Source: CAYQJS01 sp964417895
GTDB taxonomy: Bacteria > Chloroflexota > UBA6077 > SHYK01
Reading direction: 5' to 3'
NCBI GenBank assembly: GCA_964417895.1
Contig: CAYQJS010000002.1
Coordinates: 62,001-126,000, forward strand
DNA: 64,000 nt
The notes beneath the pieces were generated by a model. It saw nothing but the letters and a program-made list of their open reading frames with translations, did not search any database and was not told where the DNA came from. The translations under genes were made by a program, and so were the position numbers. This document shows positions 17,011 to 25,206 of this stretch, piece by piece. Each line of letters starts with the position of its first letter. Position 1 is the first letter of the stretch.

Positions 17011-17958
17011 GTGGCATCTTCATCATTCGAACCGGCACCCTGGCTCGAATTTCGCATTGAAGAAACCGAGGGAACAGGGGTTGATGTCCGAGCTCTGTCG
17101 CGGCTGCTGTCCGACCTATCTTCCGCCTTCTACGAGATCGCGAGGTCGAAGCTTGGGAGGTCAGGGCGGCCGGGCCCGCGGGCGCAGGATGAGGACGCGC
17201 TGGCCGCAATTCGCATTCTGGAGATCGAACCGGGTAGCGCGATTATCCGTGCGGCGCCGCCGCCCTCAGAGGATCTCCCCGGTCGTCTTTTCCCTACTGA
17301 GCCCACACCTGATGAAGTAGCGCTTGATTTCGTTCGAGAAGTGCAGCGAATTTCCGCTCACGAGCCAGGCGCGGATCGAACCGCCGTGCGCCGGCGCGTT
17401 CAGTCGGTCGTGCGTGATGCTTCGGCCATTGGGCGGTCTGCCGAACTTGTTTTCCGACCCGTGTCGCCGAGAGCTGAAGAACCACGTGAGTTCCGAGCCA
17501 GAATCCGGATGGCAGACGCAGAGCAGTTAGTCGCCGTAGTACCTAAAACGGAGCAGTCGCGCCGCCTGTCCGGCCACGCTTACATGGTCGACGTTGAGCC
17601 TGGGAAATGGCGGGTTCGTTTGAAACTCCCCGATGGTCGCGACGTGACTTTAGATGTCGCAGAGGAACTCGCAGCTGCTGTGGCGGGAGCCCTTGACAAG
17701 CCCGTAGAGATTGAGTCCCTAGAAGAGCGTGAAGGCGACACTGTTACGCGACGCCTTGCTGTTGGTCTGAGTTTTCAGCCTCCAGCAGTAGGCACCGATC
17801 GGCCACCGAAGTCTGTAAAGGAACTCGAAAGGGAACAGGGCCTATCGACAGAGCGCCCCGACTATGTGATGCTCGCCACCCGGGTTTGGGAAACCGAGGA
17901 CGATGTCGAAGGCTTCGGCGAGTACTTGCGGCAGGTTCGGGGCGGCTCTCTTGGTTAG
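17011..17958 (+). CDS. Hypothetical protein paired with PIN-domain gene
   Basis: About 315 residues; I do not recognise the family. It is soluble and charged, with a predicted alpha/beta N-terminal third (SRLLSDLSSAFYEIARSKLG), a central region rich in Arg and Glu, and a beta-rich C-terminal half (KWRVRLKLPDGRDVTLDV). GTG 17011 is the likely start; a TTG lies 15 bp earlier. It ends 11 bp before the PIN gene, so they are co-transcribed. It could be an unusually large antitoxin or partner of the PIN nuclease (inference). The pair lies downstream of the degenerate tRNA and near recombinase remnants, in a likely acquired segment. Confidence 0.6.
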   Translation: MASSSFEPAPWLEFRIEETEGTGVDVRALSRLLSDLSSAFYEIARSKLGRSGRPGPRAQDEDALAAIRILEIEPGSAIIRAAPPPSEDLPGRLFPTEPTPDEVALDFVREVQRISAHEPGADRTAVRRRVQSVVRDASAIGRSAELVFRPVSPRAEEPREFRARIRMADAEQLVAVVPKTEQSRRLSGHAYMVDVEPGKWRVRLKLPDGRDVTLDVAEELAAAVAGALDKPVEIESLEEREGDTVTRRLAVGLSFQPPAVGTDRPPKSVKELEREQGLSTERPDYVMLATRVWETEDDVEGFGEYLRQVRGGSLG

Positions 17959-17969
17959 GACCAGCCAAC

Positions 17970-18458
17970 GTGGCGGAGTACGTCCTGGTCGATACCGGGG
18001 TTGTTTTCCGCCTCACCAAGATCAGCCCTGACTCCCGTGCCTACAATGCGTTTCTGGGAGACCGGAGGCCAGCTGTTAACTTCCAAATAGCTGCAGAGGT
18101 GCGCAACTGGCCGCCCAACCTCGGCGCAAACCGCAAGCTCCGTTGCGAGGAACTGCTCGCGGCGTGTCTCAACCTACCGAATTCTGAAGCGACTGGAGTC
18201 TGGTATGGTCGCGTCGCGCAGCAGCGCGAGCGGCTCCGAAAATTGCACGACCGAGGGGGCGGGGCAGGAGACGCTGACGTGTGGGTTATAAGTTCCGCGC
18301 TCGAACACAGTCTCCCCATGATGTCTCACGACACCGCTCAGGTGCGCCTTGCCCGTTCTATGGGGATATCCGTTTACACGAACCTAGCTGGTCTACGAGA
18401 CGAAAATCCGCCGCTGCCAGCGCCCTCAACTCCGAGCATCGCAGGTCCTATCGTATAA
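17970..18458 (+). CDS. PIN-domain protein (putative RNase)
   Basis: About 162 residues. The acidic PIN residues can be placed: Asp in YVLVDTGVVF, Glu in FQIAAEVRNW, Asp in GDADVWVISSAL and Asp in SHDTAQVRLA, with the last strand SMGISVYT. PIN proteins are Mg-dependent ribonucleases, most often VapC toxins. GTG 17970 has AGGA 9 bp upstream; the open frame extends to 17886 inside the preceding gene. The Pro-rich tail after residue 145 is extra. Its partner is a 315-residue protein, not a short VapB, which makes this an atypical pair. Confidence 0.7.
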   Translation: MAEYVLVDTGVVFRLTKISPDSRAYNAFLGDRRPAVNFQIAAEVRNWPPNLGANRKLRCEELLAACLNLPNSEATGVWYGRVAQQRERLRKLHDRGGGAGDADVWVISSALEHSLPMMSHDTAQVRLARSMGISVYTNLAGLRDENPPLPAPSTPSIAGPIV

Positions 18459-18889
18459 AGCTGGGCACGCTATCGCTTGTAGGCATTCTCATGCTCATGA
18501 CGTCGGTGTCGAGGTGCTTGCGCCGCCCGATCACTTCTAGCTCACGACGTTGCGCACCAGGTAGCCAATTTCTCGCCGCTCGCCCGAAAGCGCGGTGAAA
18601 GACCGTGTGGATATGGCGCACCATCTTCGGAGAGTAGGCAGGTGATCGGGCGCTCCTCTGCCCCGGCCGGGGCCGTACCGGCTCGGCCAGCTTGGCCGCG
18701 CACAAGCGTTGGAGGTCGTCGGGTCGGACCGCGCAAGGCCTATGACAGCCGCCATGCCGAGGAGCTTCGGGGGCGGCGCCGCGCTCGTTACGCGCGGGCT
18801 AAAGCTAAGGCTCAGACAAACGGCTGACCCAAGCCAAAGGCGCTGGTTTTGCTGCGGGGGCGGACTCCCTACAAGCCGTCAAGCGAGCG
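18459..18889. other. Gene-poor spacer with recombinase remnant
   Basis: No intact gene. The only recognisable content is the minus-strand tyrosine recombinase fragment at 18538-18725. The remainder shows no coding pattern that I trust. Confidence 0.5.
18538..18725 (-). pseudogene. Tyrosine recombinase core-binding-domain remnant
   Basis: The minus strand encodes DLQRLCAAKLAEPV, then YSPKMVRHIHTVFHRAFG, then after a frameshift GYLVRNVVS, ending in a stop. This follows the usual integrase core-binding domain pattern (LxxLYxxKL...LSPKTVRHIHTVLHRAL...GLVPRNV). The catalytic domain is absent. It supports past integration events next to the tRNA-Ala copies. Confidence 0.6.
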
Positions 18890-19738
18890 TCAAAACCGGG
18901 TCCCGGTCAACTCGACTCCTGGGTGCCGCCAGCCGTGACTTGCTGAGAACCGACGAGGGTCCCCGTCCCCGAGAGATCCTGGGGAAACACTGTTCGGTGG
19001 AGATCGACAACTTGCTTCGGGGCAGTCCGGCCAGCCGTGTTCCCAGCAGATGACAGTTGCCACGTGACCAAACCTTTCGGTCGCCGCCTGTCCTTGAAGC
19101 TGTGACGTTCGCCCGACGACCGCGAACCTCTCAAAATCCGGAGCTTGCTCGTTACCCGTCGCTATCCCCCGCCAGGCGGCTCGCGTCTCCTCGGTTGCCG
19201 CGGCAAGCTCCCTCGCGTGCTGGCTGATTTGGCTCCCGTTTTGACAGTGCACCGCAAACATGAGGAGGTTGACCAAGTTGGCGGTAGTGCCCGCAACGTC
19301 GATTCGCCAATTGCCATCGGCCCTCCTAATCGCAATGTCGGCGTATTGCGGATTGGCTATAGAGAACTGCACCTGGCGGTAGATCGAATCGTAGGAATCT
19401 GCCATGCGACTGAGCCCATATAGTGACTCAATAAGCAGGCTCGACTCGCGTGGAGTCAGCGCGTCCATTACTTCCGGCGTTACAAGTTGCCGAAAGACGA
19501 CCGTATCAAGTTGCAATGTTGCCCTTACGTACATCAGTGTGGTGGCGACCAGTGTCTTTTCGACAGACTGGACCATGTTGGATGTCGCCCGAAGATTGTG
19601 CAGCGATGCGGTGACGATCATGTCACGGGCCGCGCGAGCTATCTTCGCACGGCGATACTGAGCAACCGCCCATTGCACAAAGAGCGCGACAAAGAGGGCG
19701 CCGGAGAGACCCATGGCCGTATCTATCCAATTCAGCAT
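18890..19738 (-). CDS. Hypothetical membrane-anchored protein
   Basis: A 282-residue ORF with one N-terminal transmembrane segment (GLSGALFVALFVQWAV) followed by a mostly helical soluble part. I recognise no family. ATG 19738 has a GGTGAG upstream. The last 60 residues are Pro/Ser/Gly-rich and look unlike the rest, so the true C-terminus may have been lost by a frameshift near 19080. It follows a degraded gene on the same strand in the accessory segment. Confidence 0.5.
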   Translation of the reverse strand: MLNWIDTAMGLSGALFVALFVQWAVAQYRRAKIARAARDMIVTASLHNLRATSNMVQSVEKTLVATTLMYVRATLQLDTVVFRQLVTPEVMDALTPRESSLLIESLYGLSRMADSYDSIYRQVQFSIANPQYADIAIRRADGNWRIDVAGTTANLVNLLMFAVHCQNGSQISQHARELAAATEETRAAWRGIATGNEQAPDFERFAVVGRTSQLQGQAATERFGHVATVICWEHGWPDCPEASCRSPPNSVSPGSLGDGDPRRFSASHGWRHPGVELTGTRF

Positions 19739-19748
19739 CCGTGCTCAC

Positions 19749-19953
19749 CTAGCTTGGTTTCCCGCCCAGTAGCCGCTTCCGTATCTCCGCCACCTTCTCC
19801 TGGGCTTTGCTGACAAAACATGACCCCTTCCTCTGGGGCAAATCTCGCTCGGTAGTGCGCGGCGACGTTGTCCTTTTCGCTGGTCCCTTCTTAAAGACGA
19901 TCAGGTCGATCCCCCGATCGAGGACGAATGCGTCGATGGTCGTGATGAACGCT
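19749..19953 (-). pseudogene. Frameshifted C-terminal fragment of an unrecognised gene
   Basis: On the minus strand, FITTIDAFVLDRGIDLIVFKKG is followed in the next frame by KDNVAAHYRARFAPEEGVMF and then back in frame SKAQEKVAEIRKRLLGGKP. Reading across two frameshifts gives a coherent C-terminal domain resembling a widespread actinobacterial/Chloroflexota protein with a KGxxKDD...EGVLFVGxAQEK pattern. The function of that family is not known to me. It lies directly after the phosphotransferase stop. Confidence 0.4.
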
Positions 19954-21049
19954 AACCGCGTCGCGGGGCCGCGGTTTCCAGCGTCTTTTCCAAGAAGGCT
20001 CGGAGACGGCTACCGGTGTCAGACGCTGAAAGGTGGGTTAGCCCCAGGTCGTAGTACCCCGCAAGCCATCGTTGGTAACTGAAGAGGGCGCGGAGGCCAC
20101 GGAACAGGTCGAAGAACCAGATGTCGGGTAGGCGCTCAGGCGCAGCCGCCTGGTAGGAGTCCAGGAACTTGTCCGCGATCTCTGGGCCGTGGGTCAGCAC
20201 CAGGTCCACACGGCATTGCGCGACGTCGGCGCGCGGGTCGCCCACTTCTGCCGTAGTCCAGTCAACGATGCCAACCATTCGCCCTCGATGCCAGACCGTA
20301 TTCCCCGGCCAGTAATCGTCGTGAACCAGGGAAGGGGCCGGCCAATCGATGCGGTCCAGCGTTGCATCGAGCGTAGCATGCACCTCCCGGGCCAGGGGCT
20401 CACCCGCGACCGCCTCTTCCCTTCGACGCTCGATCTCCTCCCGCATGCCGTCACGCAGAAAGACGCGCAGACGCGATAGGTCGAAGCGGTCGGGAGTGAC
20501 GGCATGCAGGCCAAGCAGGGATCGAGCAAGGCCGTCGGTCCATGTGGCCAAATCCCTGTGGGTGAAGAGTGGGCGGCCCGGGAGGTAGGACAAGACCATC
20601 GCGGGAGCGCCGAAATATCGCCCATCAGCATCGAGGAGAATTGGCTGTGGCGCACGTACGCCGGCCTCATGAACGATCCGGAGGATCTCGAACTCCAGCG
20701 CCGCGTGCTGAGGAGTGCCGAATCGATGCGCGCCCGGGCGATACCGTCGCAGGACCACCTTGCATCGGCTAGAGTCCCCTTTCTCGATGTCGAGCACGTG
20801 CATTCGCGAGCCCAGGCCACCCCTGAGCCGGCGGGCTCGCACCAGCCGACTGTCGGGCGAGATCTCCTGAACAAGTCCAGCTAATGCACCCGGACCGCCC
20901 CTCCGCGCCGGAGTCGCGATCCCTCTACTCCCCTCTCCATCGTTGGCCGGATTCTCGAAAGACGCGGTCAGACTGCTTCTACCCCTCAATCCGCGGCGGT
21001 GAGCTAGCAGAAAACCCTCGTCCTCCATGGCCTGCCGCATCTCGCCCAC
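19952..21049 (-). CDS. Aminoglycoside phosphotransferase (APH)-family kinase
   Basis: An APH/choline-kinase-fold small-molecule kinase. The catalytic loop HDDYWPGNTVWH (HxDxxxxN), the metal-binding GIVDWTTAEVGDP and the nucleotide-lobe VVLRRYRPG are present. The real domain starts near residue 55 (LVRARRLRGGLGSRMHVL). The first 25 codons are a fragment of a TPP-enzyme gene (see 21013-21105), and no clear start lies between, so the 5' end is uncertain and may be a fusion product. Substrate unknown; resistance should not be assumed. Confidence 0.7.
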   Translation of the reverse strand: MGEMRQAMEDEGFLLAHRRGLRGRSSLTASFENPANDGEGSRGIATPARRGGPGALAGLVQEISPDSRLVRARRLRGGLGSRMHVLDIEKGDSSRCKVVLRRYRPGAHRFGTPQHAALEFEILRIVHEAGVRAPQPILLDADGRYFGAPAMVLSYLPGRPLFTHRDLATWTDGLARSLLGLHAVTPDRFDLSRLRVFLRDGMREEIERRREEAVAGEPLAREVHATLDATLDRIDWPAPSLVHDDYWPGNTVWHRGRMVGIVDWTTAEVGDPRADVAQCRVDLVLTHGPEIADKFLDSYQAAAPERLPDIWFFDLFRGLRALFSYQRWLAGYYDLGLTHLSASDTGSRLRAFLEKTLETAAPRRG

Positions 21050-21105
21050 GAGTCGCGCCTCGCTGATTTGCGGATCGTCCCAGGCTGCTTCGACGGTGGC
21101 GGGGT
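21013..21105 (-). pseudogene. Fragment of a TPP-enzyme gene
   Basis: DDPQISEARLVGEMRQAMEDEGFLL on the minus strand closely matches DHPQISEARLVGELWQTIKDEDFVL in the intact TPP-dependent enzyme at 31.3-33.1 kb, and the DNA is similar as well. Only about 30 codons remain, and they now lead into the phosphotransferase frame. Confidence 0.65.
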
Positions 21106-21355
21106 CAGCTCAGTGGCCCCGAGCCGCGCTCGACTTCGAGGAGTGCCGTGCGGAGGTTCGCTGGCCCCCGTCCCGCGCTCGAGGGTGGCGCACTGTCCTC
21201 CCCGGGCTCCTTCAGCCCAACGGCCTCCAGGAACTGGCCGATGGCGGCATCATCCCGGTCCGCAAGCTGTCCCCACGGGCCGGCGGGCACGCCGAGATCG
21301 ATACCGAGGTGGCGCATGGCTGCCTTCATGATGGGTGGGAGCCCGTAATGGCGGC
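21105..21355 (-). pseudogene. C-terminal fragment of a dihydrodipicolinate-synthase-like protein
   Basis: The minus strand reads PPIMKAAMRHLGIDLGVP, then DRDDAAIGQFLEAVGL. This is the shape of the last 60 residues of DapA/NAL-family aldolases (xxIKAAMxxLGI...LxxALxxxGL). The catalytic barrel is missing, so it is a remnant. It continues to a stop at 21105. Confidence 0.55.
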
Positions 21356-21364
21356 TCCAGCGCC

Positions 21365-21607
21365 CGGGAAACAGCCCGTGGTCTGGTTCGGCCCGGTATG
21401 GCGGCCGACCTGATGGTGTTCGATCCCGAGACCGTCGGCCCGCTGGAGCCGGACGAGGCGCCGGACCTCCCCGGCGGCGCCACGCGGCGCCGCCAGCTGG
21501 CCCAGGGCATCGAGTGGACGATCGTGAACGGGCAGGTGCTCCTCGAAGAGGGCGAGCACACCGGGGCCTATCCAGGCAAGGTCGCGCGCAGCACACCCCC
21601 TGCCTGA
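21365..21607 (+). pseudogene. C-terminal fragment of a D-aminoacylase-type amidohydrolase
   Basis: GLVRPGMAADLMVFDPETV, DLPGGATRRRQLAQGIEWT and VNGQVLLEEGEHTGAYPGKV are the characteristic end of N-acyl-D-amino-acid deacylases. The metal-binding barrel is absent. It overlaps the DapA-like fragment region on the opposite strand, so this 0.6-kb stretch is a junction of three broken genes. Confidence 0.65.
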
Positions 21608-21715
21608 GAGGCCACCCCCGCCGCAGAGCGGAGTCGTGGATGGTTGACAAAGGGACAGTGATAGGGCCCTGCGAGCGTGGTTTCGCTACCGCACCCAAGG
21701 GCGTGGAGGTACCCA

Positions 21716-21808
21716 GTGCAGAGCGAGAAACCGGACGAGTATGCAGTCCTGGAACACGGCCGCTTCGACAAAAAAGTCTGCTATACCCTCAGGAGTGGTA
21801 GACCCTGA
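21716..21808 (+). CDS. Possible 30-residue ORF
   Basis: GTG 21716 has GGAGG 6 bp upstream and opens a 30-codon frame ending KKVCYTLRSGRP. It overlaps the 3' end of the convergent membrane-protein gene. No homologue is recognised; it may be a remnant. Confidence 0.2.
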   Translation: MQSEKPDEYAVLEHGRFDKKVCYTLRSGRP

Positions 21809-22620
21809 ATGGCCTGCAGAAACAGAATTCCGACCAGCAAGGCGTACGCCATAGAAAGAGCAAGGACGCTGGCGGTTTCCGACTGAGAGTCCATCCATCG
21901 TGTTTTGCTGATCAGCCAGGCACACACTGGCAACACTTGCAGCGCGTGCAGGCCCACAAAATGCGCCACCCGAAGATCTCCGCCTGTCGTACTCCAATTC
22001 ATGAGCGGAATTCCTGGACCTCCATCCTCGACACCTATGGAATGTGCCCCGAGGGCGACCATCACGCCCCCGACGGCAGAGGCTGCAAGGAAGATGGCGA
22101 GCCCTGACCGGATGCCCCAAAGGGAGGGACGCGTGACGTTGTATCTCGCCTGCCAGGCGAAAATTAGCAGCGCAACCACGAAAACGCTGTTGAGCGGGTC
22201 CGTGATGTCCATGGTGTAGGATATCAGTGCATCTTCTCGGGTGGTCGCGTTGAAATGTGACGTTGTTCCCCGGGCTGCCTGCGTCGTTATTAAGACGATC
22301 TGGGTGAGCACGCAGGCCGAGACTCCCCAGCTGATGATCTTCTTTCCCCAATTCGACAGACGCAGGTATTCCAGCAACCGAGCGACCGTATACGCGTATA
22401 GGGCGATGGAGAGCGCGAACTTGATGGGCTTGAGCCAGGGATTGATGCCCAGAACGAGGCGCGAGTCGAAGGGCAAGACCACGAGCATGCAAACCAACAA
22501 GACGAGGTTAAACCAGACGGTCGTAGCCAGGACCTTGTCTCGGGGATAGAGTGCACGGGCATGCTCCCGCCAGTCCAGCTTGGCAAGGCCGCCGGTTGCG
22601 GCAAGAATTGGTGGTTTCAT
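21781..22620 (-). CDS. Hypothetical multi-pass membrane protein
   Basis: About 279 residues with seven or so hydrophobic segments (for example TTVWFNLVLLVCMLVVLPF, SVFVVALLIFAWQA, SGLAIFLAASAVGGVMVALG). A histidine-containing helix HFVGLHALQVLPV suggests a possible heme- or metal-handling protein, but I recognise no family. ATG 22620 is preferred to TTG 22653. It stands alone on the minus strand in the accessory segment between the duplicated blocks. Confidence 0.7.
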   Translation of the reverse strand: MKPPILAATGGLAKLDWREHARALYPRDKVLATTVWFNLVLLVCMLVVLPFDSRLVLGINPWLKPIKFALSIALYAYTVARLLEYLRLSNWGKKIISWGVSACVLTQIVLITTQAARGTTSHFNATTREDALISYTMDITDPLNSVFVVALLIFAWQARYNVTRPSLWGIRSGLAIFLAASAVGGVMVALGAHSIGVEDGGPGIPLMNWSTTGGDLRVAHFVGLHALQVLPVCAWLISKTRWMDSQSETASVLALSMAYALLVGILFLQAIQGLPLLRV

Positions 22621-22944
22621 ACTTCGCGTCTCGCTCCCTGGAAAGGACCTCAACAGAGAATCGAGCGTACGTTATTTCGTAGCAGGTTGCAACCATCTTC
22701 GCGTGCGGGGGTGCCCCCCAACTTTTTGCAGGGCATTTGAGCAACGATTGAAATGGACGAGCGTAAGAGAGGTGCAGGATTCGCGTTGACACGATTGTGA
22801 GGCATTTGAGGGAATTAGGGCACAGCTCACGCGGGTAGAGTGACTGTCAGTCAATATCCAGGCATGAGGCGGGAGAAGTGGCTGACGCCAAAAGAGTGAC
22901 CCGGTGGCAAGATTTGGCCCGTGAGGCGTTCGAAGGCCTTGACG

Positions 22945-23022
22945 CCTGGCGTCGTAATAGAGCGTGTTCCAGCGCGGGGCCTCGCCCTGCTTCTTCACCT
23001 CGCGAACCTCGACATCGACCAT
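22945..23022 (-). pseudogene. 5' fragment of the bicupin gene (duplicate)
   Basis: ATG 23022 after GGGGAGG opens MVDVEVREVKKQGEAPRWNT, nearly the same as the bicupin N-terminus at 14571. Similarity stops after LYYD, about 25 codons in, where the frame runs into unrelated DNA. This marks one breakpoint of the 2.3-kb duplication, and it shows the ATG that the full-length copy has lost. Confidence 0.75.
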
Positions 23023-23099
23023 TCGGACCTCCCCTTTACTCAGTCATGTTGGATCGCCAAGCATGGTACTTCCCGGAGGTCCTTCGTTGTTAGCAGCGC

Positions 23100-23921
23100 T
23101 CAAGCATCGAGAGTCTGGCCGCCATCCACCACGAGGGCGTGGCCGGTCACGAACGAGGACTCATCGGAGGCCAGAAAGAGGGCCGCGTAGGCGATCTCTT
23201 CCGGTCGAGCCGCTCGATGTAACCCCTTTACGGAGTCCCCGCGCTGCGCCAAAGCCTCGTCGGTGAGCTCCGATGTCTCCTGCGCCCGCGGCGGATAGCC
23301 GCGGTAGCGGCGAGTCATGGTCGGGCCGGGGCAGATGCAGTTGACCCGCACGCCCGGACCGTAATCCATCGCCAGCTGCCTCGTCATCATGATGATCGCC
23401 GCCTTCGTTGAGCAGTATGCGGTGTACTGGGGCGACGCCAGCACGCCCAGGGAGGAGGCAGTGTTCACAATGTTCCCGCTCCCTCGACCGCGGAAGTGGG
23501 GGAGCACGGCCCTGATGCCGTTGTAGGTGCCGTGCAGATTCAGGTTGACGACGAAGCTCCACTCGTCGTCGGTCAACTCGTGGAAGGGCTTGCGGACACC
23601 GCCGCCGGCGTTGTTGAAGAGGATATGGAGATCGCCGTAGCCGTCGAGCGCGGCCTGAACCGCCCGGGCCCAATCGGCCGCTAAGGTGACGTCGCCGCGA
23701 ACGAAGACCGCCTGGTAGCCATCCTGCTCGATGAGCTGATCGACACGCGGCTCCCCCCACTCGTTGACGTCCATTGCCACGACCTTCGCGCCCTCGCGGG
23801 CGAAAAGGCGCGCGGCAGCCCGTCCGATGCCGCTGTCGGCGGCGGTCACGATAGCCACCTTACCCGCCAGCCGGCCGCGGCCGGGGCCCATCATAGGATG
23901 CTCAGCGGCTAGACCTGTCAT
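23100..23921 (-). CDS. SDR family oxidoreductase (copy 2 of SDR-A)
   Basis: A near-identical duplicate of the gene at 14710-15531, with the same length of 273 residues. Most of the substitutions I see are conservative, and YCSTK and NTASSLG are kept. The cofactor motif reads VTAADSGIGRAA rather than VTGADSGIGRAA, so the first glycine of TGxxxGxG is replaced by alanine, which could weaken NAD(P) binding. ATG 23921 follows GGAGGGAGAAG. It is the second of two SDRs in the duplicated block. Confidence 0.88.
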   Translation of the reverse strand: MTGLAAEHPMMGPGRGRLAGKVAIVTAADSGIGRAAARLFAREGAKVVAMDVNEWGEPRVDQLIEQDGYQAVFVRGDVTLAADWARAVQAALDGYGDLHILFNNAGGGVRKPFHELTDDEWSFVVNLNLHGTYNGIRAVLPHFRGRGSGNIVNTASSLGVLASPQYTAYCSTKAAIIMMTRQLAMDYGPGVRVNCICPGPTMTRRYRGYPPRAQETSELTDEALAQRGDSVKGLHRAARPEEIAYAALFLASDESSFVTGHALVVDGGQTLDA

Positions 23922-24051
23922 CGGTCTTCTCCCTCCTCATTTCTGGCGGTTCGCGCTCGGACCGCGGCGGGTGGCCCTGCTGCTGCCGCAAGTGTCAGGA
24001 CCGGGGTATGCGTCCGTGCCCACTCATGCTCGAGCTGAGGAGCGTTACAGC

Positions 24052-24303
24052 GCGCTTCGCGTTTGGCCGCCATCGACGAGGCCCCCTCACGGCTCGCGCC
24101 TCCCCGCCTCGCCGCTCACCGTTACAGCGCGCTTCGCGTTTGGCCGCCATCGACGAGGCCCCTCACGGCTCACGCCTCCCGCCTCGCCGCTCACCGTTAC
24201 AGCGCGTTTGGCCGCCATCGACGAGGCCCCCTCACGGCTCACGCCTCGCGCCTCGCCGCTCACCGTCACAGCGCGCTTCGCGTTTGGCCGCCATCGACGG
24301 GAA
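24052..24303. repeat. Minisatellite re-duplicating the SDR-B gene 3' end (copy 2)
   Basis: Units of about 70-77 bp start near 24052, 24129, 24204 and 24273. The third lacks 7 bp (CTTCGCG). Each repeats the last codons of SDR-B plus GCCTCNC heptamers. The array has one more unit than the matching array at 15.7 kb, so it changed in copy number after or during the block duplication. Confidence 0.75.
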
Positions 24304-25072
24304 TGCTGGCGCCCGTGACCAGGCTGGCTCGGGGTGATGCCAGGAACGCCACCACCGCCGCCACCTCTTCCGGACGCCCGAAGCGGCCGAGGGGCATCTC
24401 CTCGCGCACGAATTGCTCGATCCCCTCCGGGTTCGCCTCCAGCCGTCGCGCCCAGGAACCGCCAGGGTGGAGCGTCGAGCCGGGGGCGATGCTGTTCACG
24501 CGGATGCCGTAGGGCGCCAGCTCGCGCGCCATGGTCTTGGCCAGGATCACTTCGGCCATCTTGGCCAGGTGATAGGGGGCGCTGTACGCCGGGCTATGGG
24601 TGGGCAACGGTCCGACTTCGCGACCGAAGATCGATGTGATGATGACGATCGAGCCGCCGCCCTGCTCCTTCATGATCGGGATTACCGCCCGGCTCGCCCG
24701 GATGGCGGTGAAGACGTTGACGTCGAGAGCCGCCTTCCAGTCGTCGTCCGCGCTCTCGGTGAAGAGGCCTCCCCGGCTTCCGCCCACACAGTTGACCAGC
24801 ACGTCCACTCGCCCGAAGGCGCGATGCGCCTCCGCCACGAGGCGCTCCGGCGCGCCGTCCTCCATCAGGTCCACCTGAACCGCGATGGCCTTGACGCCCC
24901 GGTCGCGTATCTCTTGAGCCGTGACGGCGAGGGTTTCTGCCGTCCGCCCCGAAAGAGCGACGTGGCACCCCTCCGCCGCTAGCGCGAGGGCAATATGCTT
25001 GCCAATGCCGCGTGACGAGCCGGTGATAACGGCGGCGCGGCCGGCGAGATCAAGGTCCACCGAGGCCTCCAT
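24266..25072 (-). CDS. SDR family oxidoreductase (copy 2 of SDR-B)
   Basis: Duplicate of the gene at 15805-16614, 268 residues. VITGSSRGIGKHIA, IITSIFG and YHLAK are intact, so it is probably functional. One codon is missing near the N-terminus relative to copy 1 (MEASVDLDL against MEASWMDLDL). The stop is TGA here and TAA in copy 1, both inside the minisatellite unit. Transcribed away from the intact tRNA-Ala. Confidence 0.9.
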   Translation of the reverse strand: MEASVDLDLAGRAAVITGSSRGIGKHIALALAAEGCHVALSGRTAETLAVTAQEIRDRGVKAIAVQVDLMEDGAPERLVAEAHRAFGRVDVLVNCVGGSRGGLFTESADDDWKAALDVNVFTAIRASRAVIPIMKEQGGGSIVIITSIFGREVGPLPTHSPAYSAPYHLAKMAEVILAKTMARELAPYGIRVNSIAPGSTLHPGGSWARRLEANPEGIEQFVREEMPLGRFGRPEEVAAVVAFLASPRASLVTGASIPVDGGQTRSAL

Positions 25073-25161
25073 GTAGTGCGGACCGTCAAGTCTACCGGGT
25101 TGGTGCTCGCCCTAGAAATCGAACGCCATGGGGACGGGCGGCCGGGCCGCTGAGACAGCAC

Positions 25162-25170
25162 TGGTATAAT
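25162..25170 (+). promoter_or_regulatory. tRNA-Ala promoter, extended -10
   Basis: TGGTATAAT lies about 37 bp before the tRNA 5' end and is conserved with the copy at 16701. It is a good extended -10 element. Confidence 0.55.
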
Positions 25171-25206
25171 GCGATTGGCCCGCAAGGGCCGTTTTCGTCC
25201 CACCAC

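Noticed and set aside
19952..21049. Aminoglycoside resistance gene
   Set aside because: The APH fold covers many small-molecule kinases; nothing in the sequence or neighbours points to antibiotic substrates.
24052..24303. Possible CRISPR array
   Set aside because: Units of 70-77 bp follow directly without unique spacers, contain gene-end codons, and no cas genes are present.
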